Shown piece by piece: positions 11,032 to 23,394 of a DNA stretch of 64,000 bases. This stretch comes from Pascua guehoae. Lineage: Eukaryota; Basidiomycota; Tremellomycetes; Trichosporonales; Trichosporonaceae. Where the stretch lies: NCBI GenBank assembly GCA_001600415.1, contig BCJX01000023.1, positions 232,256 to 296,255 on the forward strand, in the 5' to 3' direction. The notes under the pieces were generated by a model. It did no database searches, was not told where the DNA came from, and saw only the letters and a list, made by a program, of their open reading frames with translations. Within the stretch, counting starts at the first letter, position 1. Each line of letters begins with the position of its first letter. Both the position numbers and the translations under genes were made by a program.

Positions 11032-14000
11032 ATGCCGCGCACTCGCTCTATTCCAGAATCCAATTGCGTCTCTCAGGTACCCTCGGCTTGTTGGTTTCAT
11101 TCTTTTGGTCCTTTTTTCGTCCTTGTCGCTCGGTCGTTGTGGCATCCATGCGGCTCCACCTGGCAACGTTCATTCCCCATGACCCGTCTTCATTACTCCT
11201 TGAATCATTAAATGGTACATGGAGAGGTGGAGCCAGCTGCGGTAACTAGTTGCCGGTCTCGGCAGTTGGTCGCGTGCACTCATGATCGAAAGGCCAAAAC
11301 CGCGCGATTGCGGCTATAATCGCACTCTGGCCCCTCCATTCAAGGGCATCGTCATAGCCTCAAGCGGCTACGTGCGGCTAACGACATGGCGCAAGGGTCG
11401 TTACGATAACCGCAAAAGGCAAAGCGAAGGGATACCGAGATCCAGGAGGTCGCGATGCCGAGATGTTGGTGCCTCAATTCGTTGGCCAGGGACACTTGTG
11501 GCACGAGAGCGTCGCAGGCCGAAACTGGTCCAAGGCACCTCGGGTGCAAAGGCTCCACTCAACGACGACCCCATCGACTGCGACAACACGGTCACACTTT
11601 TCTATACCGATCACAACATCCCCTCCGTTCGCAAGTAGCTCTATACCACAAAATTCTTCCAGGTGCTGGTCTTCCGGAGGTTGGCCCACCAGGAATGTGG
11701 TGCCACAGGCACGTGGCGCCCCCAGCGTTCGCACACCTGTGGGCTTTATCCATTGCGCTCAAAGATCATCCGCAATCATGCCTATCGGTCATCAGAGCAG
11801 GAGCGGATCATCGTCGTGGCGACCCTGCCAATGGGATGTACGACACCAGTGGCACATGTTTACGCCGCGTTGCTGCGATGATGACCAGCATGCCACCACC
11901 TGCCACCTGATCTGCGCAACGACAACAGTTGGAGCGGGGGCCGACCGGACCGCGTGCTTTCTGCTCGTTTGTGAGGCCAGCCTACTCGAACTGGGCGTAG
12001 TCACGCCCATTTACTGCGGCTGATGATCTCTCTTCCCAAGCAGTGCGGACGAATACGTGACGGCGTGAGGGACGCAAAGGACACGAATGGACCAACTGGG
12101 CTCGAGGAACGCGACGGGTACAAGGAACGTGCGACCGGCACGAGGGACGAGATGAGGGACACGAGGGGACACGAGGTGCGACGACGAAGGACGGACACGA
12201 GGCGCCACAACGACCATGAGGGACTTTGACGGACATTTACGCGCGCGCCACTGCTGCCTCCAGGACGATAGACTGACTATTGGGTAATTTGGGCATGTTT
12301 GCACTAGTGATATATCGCATCAGCATTGTTACGTGTGACGCTTACAACGTCTATCCGATTCGGCTTGTCAATTTGCCGATGGTATCCAGTCAGGTGTGAC
12401 ACCAATGGGTGGAGCAAGTGGCAGCCTGTGAGAAAACGCCAACACGAAATGCTTGACAATGACATTTTTCTCTGCCACTCTGAATAATCGCCGCAGCGTA
12501 GAGCGGACAGGGCGGCGTGAAATGTGGTAGCGCTCGGGAGTGAAGGAGGGTTTCAAAGTCTGCCCAAGACCGTGAGCTTGATGTCAAGGATTTGGGGGGC
12601 CCGCCACAAACCTTGGGTTCAAACCGGTGTGTTCCGTCGGAAGGTTAAGCCCGCGGCCCCTCGTGGTCGTTACGGTCTGCGGTCCACGGCGGCCTCTCCG
12701 AAAAGCGCCTACTGTCGCATAAGCTCTGTAGTCGATCAGTCAGACGGATGGCACAATTTCGTGCCACACGTGTCGCACTCTCGCCCGACCTGACCAAGGT
12801 TGGCACTATGTGTTTCCGCCCTCCTCATCCGCGCACAGGAATGGCACCTTTGGGGCAGCGGTTCCCATACCGGCTCCCAAACCGCCACGTAGCGAACGAA
12901 TGGCCAGACGCCTGCCACGTCGCCACGTAGTCAGCATCCAGCATTCTTTCGCCTCGCATTGGATGCGAGCGGCCACCGTAGGGGCGATTTTGGAAGGGGA
13001 GACGAGCTCGCCACCGTGGTGCTCACTGGTATCGTTGGTCTGCAGCCATAGCGGCTTCCATCGATGGCTGAAATGCAACGAGCTACACAACAGACGTTCC
13101 AAGTGGTTTGCGACGCTCGCGAGGATGGCATAGCTAGACAGAGCGAAAGGGGATGCTTGGCAAAGCAAAGGGCATTTGACTGCTTGTGTGCGATGGGAAA
13201 ATTCGCAGCCGCTTCTTGAAGGGGACAGCGGTCAAACGTGCACCTTCCCGCTCCCCAGCCTTGCCGACGAGCAACTATAACACAGCACCGACAAGCCAGT
13301 TGGAGCAAGCACGGTGGCAAGTCCAAGCATTGACTGGCGTGGAATGGGCAGCATGCACGTCAGCAGCACTACTAACCCCCATCGCAAGTGCCAGCCTGTG
13401 GCCAGAGTAGACGAGGATCCAAGTCCCATTCTATCCCGCCGTTCCATCATCTCTCTACCCCTACAGAGGCTGCCATACACTTAGCGTACAACTCTGCACC
13501 ACCCCCATTTTCTCTCGCACAATACGACACCCGTGTGGCCGTTGACGATGCATCATATCATCCGCATGCCAGCAAATTGTTGCGCAGCACTGTCACCGTT
13601 GTCCCGGACGGCACGTCACCACGTGATCCCATTCGGGAGATACCCAGAGAGGAAGACGACTCACAACTCGCACGATTCACTCAAACTTGGGTCCACTGTA
13701 CATCCCACTGATCTTCCTCTCGACTGGATCGTTCGCACAGACAACTCGATGCTCGCAATTTCTAAACGCAGCCGGTCGGGTAGCGCAACCTCCTGCTAAT
13801 GTTCGTTCGTGTACGTCCACGGGCCTCGGTGCATTCGATTTTCGCCACTCGGGTATCACATAGGGGATGAGCGGCCGTCACCACCACCTCTCACTTCCTT
13901 TTGCTTCCCGGCCCGCCTCTACCTCTTACTCCACGCGCGCGTCTCGCGAACGGCAGATATATTGGTCTACGTGTGACGCACAGTCGGCGTTGGAGCTTGT

Positions 14001-15268
14001 AGTTGCTCCGAATACTCAGGCTGGCAGGTTCTGACCACAGCGAATGCCCACGTCAAAAACGAGGCCATTTCCATCTCATCCTCCCGCTCATCTGGGGGCA
14101 CAATGATGGCCCTAGACCATTGGTACGTTAATCTCAGGCTTGCCGAAATTTTGCTGCCAGTGCTACTGCATTCACAGTTATCTCTCGTGACCCTCTCCCC
14201 CAGCGGAGTTGGCGCTGGCGCGGATGTCGTGGGAGTAGCAGACGATGCGTTCTATCGAGCCGAGCACAGAGGTAAGTCACAGAGATATCGACCGCCGACC
14301 CATTCTTTCCTCTCTATTTGCTGTCGCGCAGAGCGTAATGGGGGTTGTCATAGGCTGCATTGCGATGACTCTTCCTTCGATTGAGCCAAGTGCGTCTGTA
14401 GGGCGCGATAAACCCCAGCGCTTGGGGAGGAGGGAAGAGGGGATAGACGTGTTGCTGACTTGGTACTATGACCTCGAAGGGTGTTTACATTACTGCCGAG
14501 CTAAGGATTTCCTTATGGCCTGTCTGCTGCGCCGTGCGCTCGCTGAGAGTGGCTGCGGCCATCTGGACCAGGGTCGAATCTGCTTTTCATCTGACTACTG
14601 TTCCTCCCCTTCCGCGTACTTCCTCCCTCACAGCTCGCATTCCACATCCCTGTCAACTACGACCAAGCCGCGCGTGGCACTTGACCTAGATCCTGTTTCC
14701 TGTTTCCCAGACAGAGAGCTGCCCGGACGGCCCATCAAACTTACGGCTGCTACCGGGTAGTTCATGCCGGTCGTTATGTTGCCTCTTGTCAACAACGAAG
14801 AGGAAATGTCATCGATTAATTTTCCCTATAGGACGGTGGACGACTCCATTACGATAAAGGGAACTGGAGACGTGCGGACTCCAAAGCCTGCAGCCAATAT
14901 TAGTGGCTTATCGTTCGACGGCAGCCTTTCCATGGTGTTCCTGCCTCGCAGTGGTCAGTCCCAAGGTGAGTTATCAGACCATCGGCTCAGTACGGCCGCT
15001 ACCGCTTCAAGGGGCCCAAACGAAACTTGGCTACGTGGCCAGCTTGTCCACTGTCAAGGCCACCCCGAGCGACACGGGCAACATTTAATCCTCACAGCTG
15101 AAGAGTAGCGGCCGACCGTCAGAGCCTTCATTCGGTGTCCTGCGAAGATGTTGAAGGACAGATCTTGAGGTCTAGGGTACGTCCAGGAATATCAATGAGA
15201 GCTGACCCTCATTGACGTGTGCACCAGCCCAATGCCGGTTACACACAGAAAATACCCCACTGACGAGA
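11032..15268. other. Region without a confident gene
   Basis: Only short open frames occur. Some stretches look spliceable. Near 14050-14275 a frame crosses a plausible intron (GTACGT at about 14123 to CCCCCAG at about 14203). Near 14764-15108 a frame of about 67 residues is followed by GTGAGT and a good TTTAATCCTCACAG acceptor. Neither yields a recognisable protein of useful length. I leave the region unannotated as coding. Confidence 0.5.
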
Positions 15269-15509
15269 TACGTGTGGGGTGGGAAAGCATTGAGACTGCC
15301 ACCTTGAGCTCGGTCACATGCCGTGCTGAGCATGGGCGCTGTCTACATCAATCTGATGGTGTGAATAGGAAGCTGTGCATCAGGGCGACTTGTACCATAT
15401 CGTACTATCCACCATTACAGCCCCCTGACAAGGGTGGGAGATGACATTTCCTGCACGAGACCCTGTGTGAGTTCGACCGAGCCCCCAATACTTTCCGGTC
15501 GCACCTGTA
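15269..15509. mobile_element. MITE-like element, family B, copy 1 (about 241 bp)
   Basis: The two ends are imperfect inverted repeats. The right end read in reverse is TACAGGTGCGACCGGAAAGT then ATTG and, further in, GCTCGGTC. The left end is TACGTGTGGGGTGGGAAAGC then ATTGAGACTGCC and GAGCTCGGTC. Both ends carry a TA dinucleotide. Related ends occur at 23311-23394 and 49987, so this is a dispersed repeat rather than a chance hairpin. No coding capacity is seen. TA-flanked short elements are usually non-autonomous relatives of Tc1/mariner-type transposons, but here that is inferred. Confidence 0.6.
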
Positions 15510-17666
15510 GAAGGCAACGTCCTTTCCGGCCATCTGCCGTGCTTGGTCGGAGATGGTTGTTACTCACCAAAGAGGCTGTCTTGAAAGGGTAATCGCAATG
15601 CTGCCCGCCAGATCCCTGCAGCAGACCAGGACGCTTTAGGAAATGAGCTTTTTCCCGACTGGTTCTTGTGTGAGAAGTACGTTCAGCTCTGTCCCCGCGC
15701 TTCAACTGTCATAGTGCCAGTCTTCTGTCGGTTCGAATGGGAAGAAAAAATGGAAGCGCAGCCTCCATTCAATCCTGGCTCAAAAGAGTCTGTCGATAGA
15801 TCGTGAGAAAGTCGCTGGCCACAATCTTCTGCACGAGGATTCTCCTTACCACTCTGCACCCGAATCGCGCGTTACCCCCCGTCAGTGGGCAAGCACGGAC
15901 AATAAGCGCCTTGCGTCCTCGTGACAATTGGCGCGTTTGCACAACGTCGGTCATCGTTTGGGAATCCTTGGTGCTTTGCATCGCTCATCACGACCCTCTT
16001 TTGTTGAAAACATCGCCCCGGACACGCCCCTCGCAATAGCTGACATGAGTGCGATCACGAGTGAGACACGGAAAAATACACTCTTCGGATGCTTCGTCAT
16101 GTGCGCTAAGTTTATCGGTGCGGCGTCTTCTTTTGTTTCAAGCTTACTTTTTGGTTTCCCACTGGGTCTTGTGTTTGCTTGGTTGGACGCTCGCTGACAA
16201 ACGGTCATCACATAAGGTGCACGTCGACGAATGGTACCGAGCCAGGCACACCCGCGCGCACAGAGGTCACGAGTCCACGAGTTCGGTGATATTTGCTGAT
16301 TCCAAGGTACAGGAACACCGCCAAATGGAACGTTGGAACTCGGTGCTGTCATCATCCGCGGTCACGGGAGCAACGGGCGGCGGCGTTGAATAACCCAGGC
16401 CCAGGAACGCTGCACTACTTGTCGGATCTCGTCCCTCCAAACCAAGTGGGGTCACCTGTTGGTGCGGGGGTCTATGATCATAACTTAGGGTTGCTTTATA
16501 AACGAATCGCTGGCCCCCAATCGCTGCTTATCCGCCCATGACGTGCTCTGTGCTCCGTGTCGGACATGCTCGAGGTCGGGTGAGGGGACCATTCGGTGTG
16601 GGGACGGTGCAAAGTGGAGGCGAGTGGAGCTCCAACCTCTCGCGTGGGAACTCTTGATGAGTGCCAACAGGCACATGCAGAACACATGATCAGAGCAGGC
16701 CGTGTCATGTGTCAGATTATAGGTCTGCCGCATGCACGTGTCCAACAACGTACCTGCCGCCATGCCGCCTCCACATCATCACCGACGGTCATTGGAGTTT
16801 GGGTCGTGCAGGCAAGACGTCTTGCTCTCGCGGTCGAGGAGGATCGCTTTGTTCCTTGGACTGCGGCATCTTCTGACCTGGCACTCCTATTCGTGATCGT
16901 GCCCTTGGTCTCCATGGTCCTCTTGCTCGCCACGACTCGCCACGGCTAGCACGGCTGTTGCCCATTCCGTCATCAACAGTGGTCCTATTCGTCATTGGCT
17001 TATCGGACGTGAACTCGCACTGTGGTACTGTGGTGCTGTGGTAGGTGGTAGCGGTGCGCTCAGTCGCGGGCGGATCAATCTGTCGTGCACTCTCATGGTG
17101 GAGGCGATCGGTCGGTGGAGGTTGCAGACACGTGGCACACGTGGCGAAATTGAAATCACGTGCATCCATACTAATTCGTCCCGCTGGAGATTTCAAGTGG
17201 GGGCAATACAATATTTTCAACAGGGGGGCGTGTGACAGTTGTTAATATACTTTCACTCTAAACTGTCATGTCGACCTCCCGGAGACCTCCGACCGCGGCT
17301 GCCTGTTCGATTTTCAGATCTGGACAGGCCCCCGACGAAGAACCAAGTACGCTGTGCTGCAGGGTACCGACCAGGGCTGTAATGGCTCTGTGACAGATAA
17401 AGCGCCATGAGGTCTTTTTTGTCATCTCTTTTTGTTTCTTTTGTTTGGGTGGTGTGCATCTCAAGTCGGACACCGCCCTCAACCCAATCCCGCCACGAGG
17501 GTGATTGTTTGGCGGCAAGTGGGGCTGCTCGCGGCCAGGCGGTCGATGCCCGAACCAGTAGCTCGTGGACCATGTGGATATCGTACATGCACAAAGGTTG
17601 TCATCTACCAAGTACCTCTATATTGCAGTATGTATGCCCCTGCACGCCAAACCTGCCGTCACCGCC
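15510..17666. other. Region without a confident gene (about 2.2 kb)
   Basis: Short frames only. One at 15928-16197 (+) ends in a hydrophobic segment but matches nothing I know and has no clear promoter. The last 200 bases precede the 3' end of NOB1. Confidence 0.45.
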
Positions 17667-19226
17667 CTACTTGCGCTTCTTGCGCGACGCGTTGGGGTTC
17701 TTCCTGCCGTGTCCGATGGCGGGCATGTTGTGGGCCATTTGCCGTCCCTTTCCGCTCATGCCGACGCTGATGATCTCGGGCATCCACTAAGGGCGTGTCA
17801 GCGCAGCCATTCCAGTGTGTCGAGGGGTTCTGTTGGTGGGGGGCCAAGAAGCGCAACTCACGTCTGGGTCCATCCACGAGCCCTCTCCCCGAATGGCGCG
17901 CTTCTCCTCCTTCTCCCGCTGCCTCTGGTTCTTGTGGACGGCCTCCTGCCACTCGGACTGGTCTTCACGGAGGATGAGCCCCGATCCGCCCTTCTGCTGG
18001 CCCTTTGCGCGTCCGGGCTTGGGGTCTGGGATCGAGTACTTTGTCCCGCGGAGGTGGTACTGGAAGTTCTTCTTGAGATGGATCGTCTGCTTGCCCGTGA
18101 CGGCCGACGTCGAGACGGTGGTGCGCATGAGCGTCGCGTTGCCGCACGACGGGCAGAACCGCTTGCTGCTGTCCTTGCACAGCTTGAAGCATGCGTGGCA
18201 TCGTAGCACCCAGCTGCGGACCTTGGAGATCCGCTTGCCGCCCTCGCCGACAAGACCCAGGTTCATGCCCAGCAGCACGTTCTGCACCGCGTAGTCACCC
18301 GTCATACACGCCGCCGCCATGGGCGCCGCGGCCGCACGGCCCTCGGAGGGGAGGAGGCCAAGGTCCTTGGAGCGGTGGGCCTTGACGTTGGATGCCGAGA
18401 TCCACTCGCCACCGTCAGAGCCGTCCTCGTCCCACCCAGGCGCAGAGGCGGCAGGAGTCGGTTCGGTAGTGGGCTCGGTCGTTGCCGCGACGGTCGAGGA
18501 CGAGGCCTCGGCGGCAGCAGATGGTGCCTCAACTGCAGGCTCCGTTTCCATAAATGCAGCCGGCGCGTCCGAGGTCGACAGGTTGGCAACCGAGTCCGTA
18601 ACCTGCTCAACGGTCGTCTCGGCCGTGGGCGCTGTTGGGCTGTCGACAGATTCGTTCGCCTCCGCGGGTCCCTCCTCTCCTTCAACTTCCTCCCCATCGT
18701 CCTCGTCATCGCTCTCCTCCTCGTCAACCTTGGCTACCTCCTTCTCTCCCGTCTCCTCCTTCTTCTCCTGGCCCGCGAGCGGCGGCAGCCTCTGTCCGGG
18801 CTCGGTCCTGATTCTACTGTCGCCATTCGCCGCCGACTCGTACTGGTACGTGAGAGCTGCAACGCCCAAATCGGTCTGCGAGAGGACAGCGTAGTCTCCC
18901 GACTTCTTGGCGAACGCAACCACGCGCGCCATTGCCTCGGCGGTCGGTTGCTCGACGTGCACATCAACACCCGTAAGCTTCAGGTGCTCCCAGTGCTGCC
19001 TAGCCTTTGGGTCGCGCAGTTCTGCGAGCACCATTGGCGTCGTGTGGAATGACTTGGCGAGGTGGCGAAGCGGCGCCAGACTCAGGAGCGGCCCGGCGTC
19101 GAGGATGAGGTGGTCGATCGTCGCGGTTGGGGCGGTCGGGGTCGACGTCGACGGCCCGGCGGATGAGCTCGATGGTGCATTGGCGGTCGCGCCTGCGCGC
19201 GCCGCGGCGCTGTATGAGAATGCCAT
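17667..19226 (-). CDS. NOB1: 20S pre-rRNA endonuclease Nob1
   Basis: Nob1 cleaves 20S pre-rRNA at site D to make the 3' end of 18S rRNA in late 40S assembly. Exon 1 is 17862-19226 and exon 2 is 17667-17786, read in reverse, giving 494 residues. The N-terminal PIN nuclease domain starts at IDHLILDAGPLLSL and includes LAELRD and SQTDLGVAALTY, with the acidic residues expected for metal binding. A long acidic, Ser/Thr-rich linker follows (roughly residues 150-300). Then come a zinc ribbon with CHAC and CPSCGN and the basic end GRKNPNASRKKRK. The start is the ATG preceding AFSYSAAARAG, because the upstream in-frame residues look like leader. The 75-nt intron separates the last 39 residues. Its promoter region faces that of LEU2. 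Confidence 0.93.
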
Positions 19227-19619
19227 GATTAGTTGGGTGTAGATATGGTGTTGTTGAGGCGAAGATGCTCGCACTTTGATGGTTGATGCTTGACAATGCT
19301 GGACGGTTTCGAAATCTTTGAGAGACCAGAAGCCACGTGCGCCCACGTGTTGCCACGTGGTCAATGCAACCGGCTACCTCCGTCTGATTGCCAGTCGACA
19401 TGTACGTAATCTGAAGTTGGTCATATCCCCAGCCAATAGAATGTGGGGATTTCCTTTTCGGCCGAAACTGTTGGTGCGTGTGCTTGCCCGCACCACTCGA
19501 GCGCGTTCAGTCTACCATTGCATGCCGAATGTCTACTCGCGACTCGGCTATTCATAAGAAAGTCACCACGACAACACGTCCACTTTCTTCCCAACACGAT
19601 AGACATTCTAGAACACAAA

Positions 19620-20973
19620 ATGGCTGACAAGACGTGAGTTCAGGCGGACATCGGTCATTGCTGACAGCCAGCTTTAAGATTACCGTCCTCCCCGGCGACG
19701 GCATTGGTGAGCTCCTGCCACGGGCACCGGCAAGTAGCGGGGACTCGAGCTGACTCGTCCAGGCCCCGAGATCATCGAGCAGGCCGTGCGTGTCCTCAAG
19801 GTCGTCACTGCCAAGACTGGCCTCAAGCTCGACCTCGTCGAGAAGGACTTTGGCGGTATTGCCATTGACAAGACTGGCAAGCCTCTCCCCGAGGACACGC
19901 TCGAGTCGTGCCAGTCGTCGGACGCCATTCTCTTCGGTGAGTCGGAAGTGATCGTGAAGCTCTGGGACCCAACGTGCTCCTGCTGTTAGGCAGGCAGTGG
20001 CTTCCTTTTTTTTGGCTCTATGCTAACAGTGTAGGCGCTGTCGGTGACCCGAAGTACGGTGTTGGCCCTGTCCGCCCCGAGCAGGGCATTCTTGCGCTCC
20101 GCAAGGCCCTCGGCCTCTACGCCAACATCCGCCCTGCCAACTTCGCGTCCGAGAGCCTCCTCCAGCACTCGCCCCTCAAGCCCGAGGTTGCCAAGGGCAC
20201 CGACATTATTGTTGTCCGCGAGCTGATCGGCGGTATCTGTGAGTACCGGCTGTGCCCAGGTAGGGAGCTGTGCTGACCGTACAGACTTTGGCGAGCGCGG
20301 TGAGGCCAACGATGAGGGTGTCGCGTACGACACTTGCACCTACTCGGCACCCGAGATCCAGCGCATTACCCGTGTTGCATGCCAGATTGCGCTCGCGTCC
20401 AACCCACCTCTCAAGGTCACGTCGCTCGACAAGGCCAACGTCATGGCCACGTCGCGCCTGTGGCGCAAGACGTTTGAGGATGTCATGAAGAACGAGTACC
20501 CCCAGCTCAAGTACGAGCACCAGCTCATCGACTCTGCGGCCATGATCATTGTCGCCAACCCCCGCAAGCTCAACGGTGTCGTTGTCACTGAGAACCTCTT
20601 TGGCGACATTATCTCGGACGAGACCTCGGTCATCCCTGGTTCGCTCGGCCTTCTCCCCTCGGCCTCGCTTGCAGGTGCTCCCGACCCGGCCAAGACTGTC
20701 ATGGGTATTTACGAGCCCATCCACGGCTCTGCCCCCGACATTGCCGGCCAGAACATTGCCAACCCCATCGGCACCATCCTCTCCGCCGCCCTCATGCTCC
20801 GCTACTCGCTCGGCCGCTCAGTTGAGGCCGAGGCCATCGAGAAGGCCGTCCGCAAGGTCCTCGACTCGTCTGAGGACGGCGGCTTTGACTTCCGCACAAA
20901 GGACCTCGGCGGTGACAAGACGACCAAGCAGGTCGGTGACAAGATCTGCGAGGTCCTCGAGGCGCTCCTCTAG
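19620..20973 (+). CDS. LEU2: 3-isopropylmalate dehydrogenase (leucine biosynthesis)
   Basis: This enzyme oxidises and decarboxylates 3-isopropylmalate to 2-oxoisocaproate with NAD+, the third step of leucine synthesis. Exons 19620-19633, 19672-19706, 19763-19936, 20035-20238 and 20285-20973 join in phase to 371 residues, the usual family length. Recognisable features are [13 protein letters not shown] at the N-terminus, GAVGDPKYG, the substrate region [39 protein letters not shown] with the metal-binding aspartates, and [20 protein letters not shown] near the NAD site. The first exon encodes only four codons plus two bases. It is divergent from NOB1 across about 390 bp. No in-frame defects are seen. 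Confidence 0.96.
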
Positions 20974-21311
20974 TAGATGATAGGCATTTTTCAGCAGGAC
21001 TATAGCACATGCACTCAGTTTGTAGGCACATTTGGTGTGGATGACGGAGCAGAGTCCGGTGTAACCTGTGGTGACTACCATCTGATCATCAGAGGGACAA
21101 TCTGTGGGGTTCTGTGTGATCTGTGTGGGTTTGTTCGGTGTTCGGGCAACAGTCGGTGAAATCCGACAGACGAGTCATGGATGACAAACTCCCCCGCTTG
21201 TCATGGCCGACGGCTCATCAGTGCCTCAGCACTTTACATCTCAACAACACAACCTCGGGCACAATCTTTGTTGGCGTTCGGACATTGCAGAATCCGTTTG
21301 ACCTGCTCAAG
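20974..21311. other. Intergenic region LEU2 to AlaX-like gene
   Basis: About 340 bases holding the 3' end of LEU2 and the promoter of the next gene. I see no further feature in it. Confidence 0.6.
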
Positions 21312-23307
21312 ATGACCTACACGCTCGAACCCGAACTGCCCCCAACGGCCACGCCCGCAGACTACAGCCGCATCCACTTTGACCCGTCTGCAGTCCCAGC
21401 AAAGCGTATCGTCGGCCTCCTCGCATGCCAGCGTGAGCTCTTTGTCCATCTGGCTTGGCTTCCAATCTGACTCGCAGGCGATCCGTTGCTCCGCTCCCTC
21501 AGTTCGCGCGTGGTGCGGGCGCAGCCGGCTGCTGTAGTCCCCGTCGCGCAGAAGGGGCGGCAGAAGAAGAAGACGCCTTCGGCGTCCGCGTCCACGTCGG
21601 CTGCGCAGACGCCCGCCGATACTCCCGGAGCGAGCGGCACGTCCACGCCGACGGGGCGGCTGTGGGAGGTCGAGCTCGAGGACACTGTCGTGTTCCCTGA
21701 AGGTGGGTCGCGTTGTATTTACAAGCCTTGCAGTACCGGGCTCAGCTAACATGCAGGCGGTGGTCAGCCATGGGACACTGGCCGCATGACCGTGCCAGAC
21801 GCGAACGGGACGGCCCACACGTTCGCGATCGAGGGCTGTATCCGGCGCAAGCTGGACGCGGTGCACCTCGTCCGAGTCCCCGAGACGTCGCCTGTGGTGG
21901 GCGTGTTTGAGTCGCTGCGAGACGCAGACGGCGCCGCAGACGTTTCAGTCGAGGTCGAGGTGGACTGGGACAGGCGTCTAGACCACATGGTCATGCACAC
22001 CGCGCAGCACCTCCTCAGCGCGCTCCTCGATACCCGCAACCTCCCGACGCTCTCGTGGGGCATGTCGCCCAATCCCACCACCGACGCCGGGTACGTCGAG
22101 CTGCCCCGCGGACTCACGTGGGCCGAGGCGGCCGAGGTCGAGCGCGAGTGCAACGACGCGATCAGGGCGGCCAAGAAGGTCTGGATCGACGTGTCCGCCC
22201 AGGATCAGGGGGTGGCCGTCACGGACGGGCTGCGTGTGAGCGACAGCAGGCCGATTCCGAAGGATTACACGGGGGTGAGTACGTTTCTGCAAGCTGGTTC
22301 TTTGCCCCGTTGAGGGTGCGATCCAGAAAACTCGTGTCTCGTTTCCGCTGCCGGAGCGCCTCTCAGCCAAGATGAGGCTATTGTGTGGGGATTGTATTCA
22401 TCTCACGCACGATGACCTCCTATGAGCCAGCCCTAATGAGTGATCCCGACCACTGGGTGCCTCTCATCGCTTTCCCAGCGGACCTGTTATGATCCTGTCC
22501 AAGGCTGTTGAGAGCTCTGACAGTCGCCCCTGCTTCCACCCAAACCTCTGCTCGACCCCTTTCCACTCGCCCCGCTGACCCCAGGGCGTGATCCGCCACT
22601 GCGTAATCGACGGCATCGACCGCAATGCCTGCTGCGGTACCCAATGCCCAGACCTCTCCATCATCGGGTTCATGCACATTCTCCCGCCCTCGACGCCATT
22701 CGCCGCGACAGCACCCTCGTCCAAGGTTCCCACGCGCCTCCTGTTCGTCGCCGGCCGCCGCGCCATGGGCCACCTCTCTCTCGCCTCCCGCGCACTCTCG
22801 CAGGTCGCCCAAGTCGTCAGCGTCGGCCGTGCCGAGGTCGTCGAGCGCGTCGCCAAGATCGAGGCCAACAGGTACGAAACCGCCGAAGCGGCAAAGAGCA
22901 TGAAGGCCGAGCTCGCGCGTCTTGTCGGCGAGGCGGCCGCCACAAACCCAAAGGGCCACAAGGCGGTATGGATCCACCGCACCGAGCGCGCGACGCACGA
23001 CAACGACTTTCTCTCCCAGGCCGCACAGGTGGCCATCACTGCCAACCCAGACTCTGGGCTCGCGGCCGTGCTCTGCACTTCGGCGCCTTCGGCCGCCCAG
23101 GGTCCTGTGGGGCCCGCTCTCGTACTCGTCCAGGCCAAAGACGATGCCCAAGCAAAGGCCCTCTTTACCGCCGTCAAGGCCGCACTGGCCGACCGTGGCG
23201 TAAAGGGCGGCGGCGCGAGGGGGCGCTACATGGCCAAAGTCGAGGGCAAGTTTGGAAAGGCCGAGGTGGCGGCTGTCCAGGCGGCGGTCGATGGGGTCAA
23301 CGCCTAG
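21312..23307 (+). CDS. AlaX/AARSD1-like alanyl-tRNA editing protein
   Basis: Free-standing relatives of the AlaRS editing domain hydrolyse mischarged Ser- or Gly-tRNA(Ala). Exons 21312-21432, 21478-21702, 21757-22274 and 22585-23307 give 528 residues. After a short N-terminal extension, CQRDPLL and DTVVFPEGGGQPWDTG match the start of AARSD1. The editing core carries HMVMHTAQHLLSALLDTRN, whose HxxxH pair is the first half of the zinc site, and later DRNACCGTQCPDLSIIGF. The family normally has CGTH at that point, but here the codon is CAA (Gln), followed by Cys. The C-terminal third (NKYETAEAAKSMKAE region onward) fits the oligomerisation/DHHA1-like tail. An upstream in-frame ATG at 21123 exists, but 21312 gives a better start. 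A MITE-like hairpin begins three bases after the stop codon. Confidence 0.85.
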
Positions 23308-23310
23308 GCA

Positions 23311-23394
23311 TACAGATGTGTTCGGAAAGTCATGAGACTGCCACAGTCAGGATCGAGAGCTTAGCAGTCTTACGACTTTCCGCACGCACCTGTA
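23311..23394. mobile_element. MITE-like hairpin element, family B, copy 2 (84 bp)
   Basis: The left end TACAGATGTGTTCGGAAAGT (then CATGAGACTGC) and the right end, in reverse TACAGGTGCGTGCGGAAAGT (then CGTAAGACTGC), are about 31-bp inverted repeats separated by about 22 bases, with TA at each edge. The ends match family-B elements at 15269 and 49987. It sits directly after the stop codon of the AlaX-like gene and would form a strong RNA hairpin in that transcript. Confidence 0.7.

Noticed and set aside
14050..14390. Frame reading ...SSGGTMMALDHC-GVGAGADVVGVADDAFYRAEHR
   Set aside because: It spans one plausible intron but soon hits stops under every tested continuation, and no family is recognised.
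14764..15108. Small spliced frame of about 70 residues with a good intron
   Set aside because: The splice sites look real, but the product is short, unrecognised and lacks a promoter. Recorded only as a possibility.
18319..19052. Frames of 190-225 codons on the + strand opposite NOB1
   Set aside because: Antisense shadows created by the biased codon use of NOB1.
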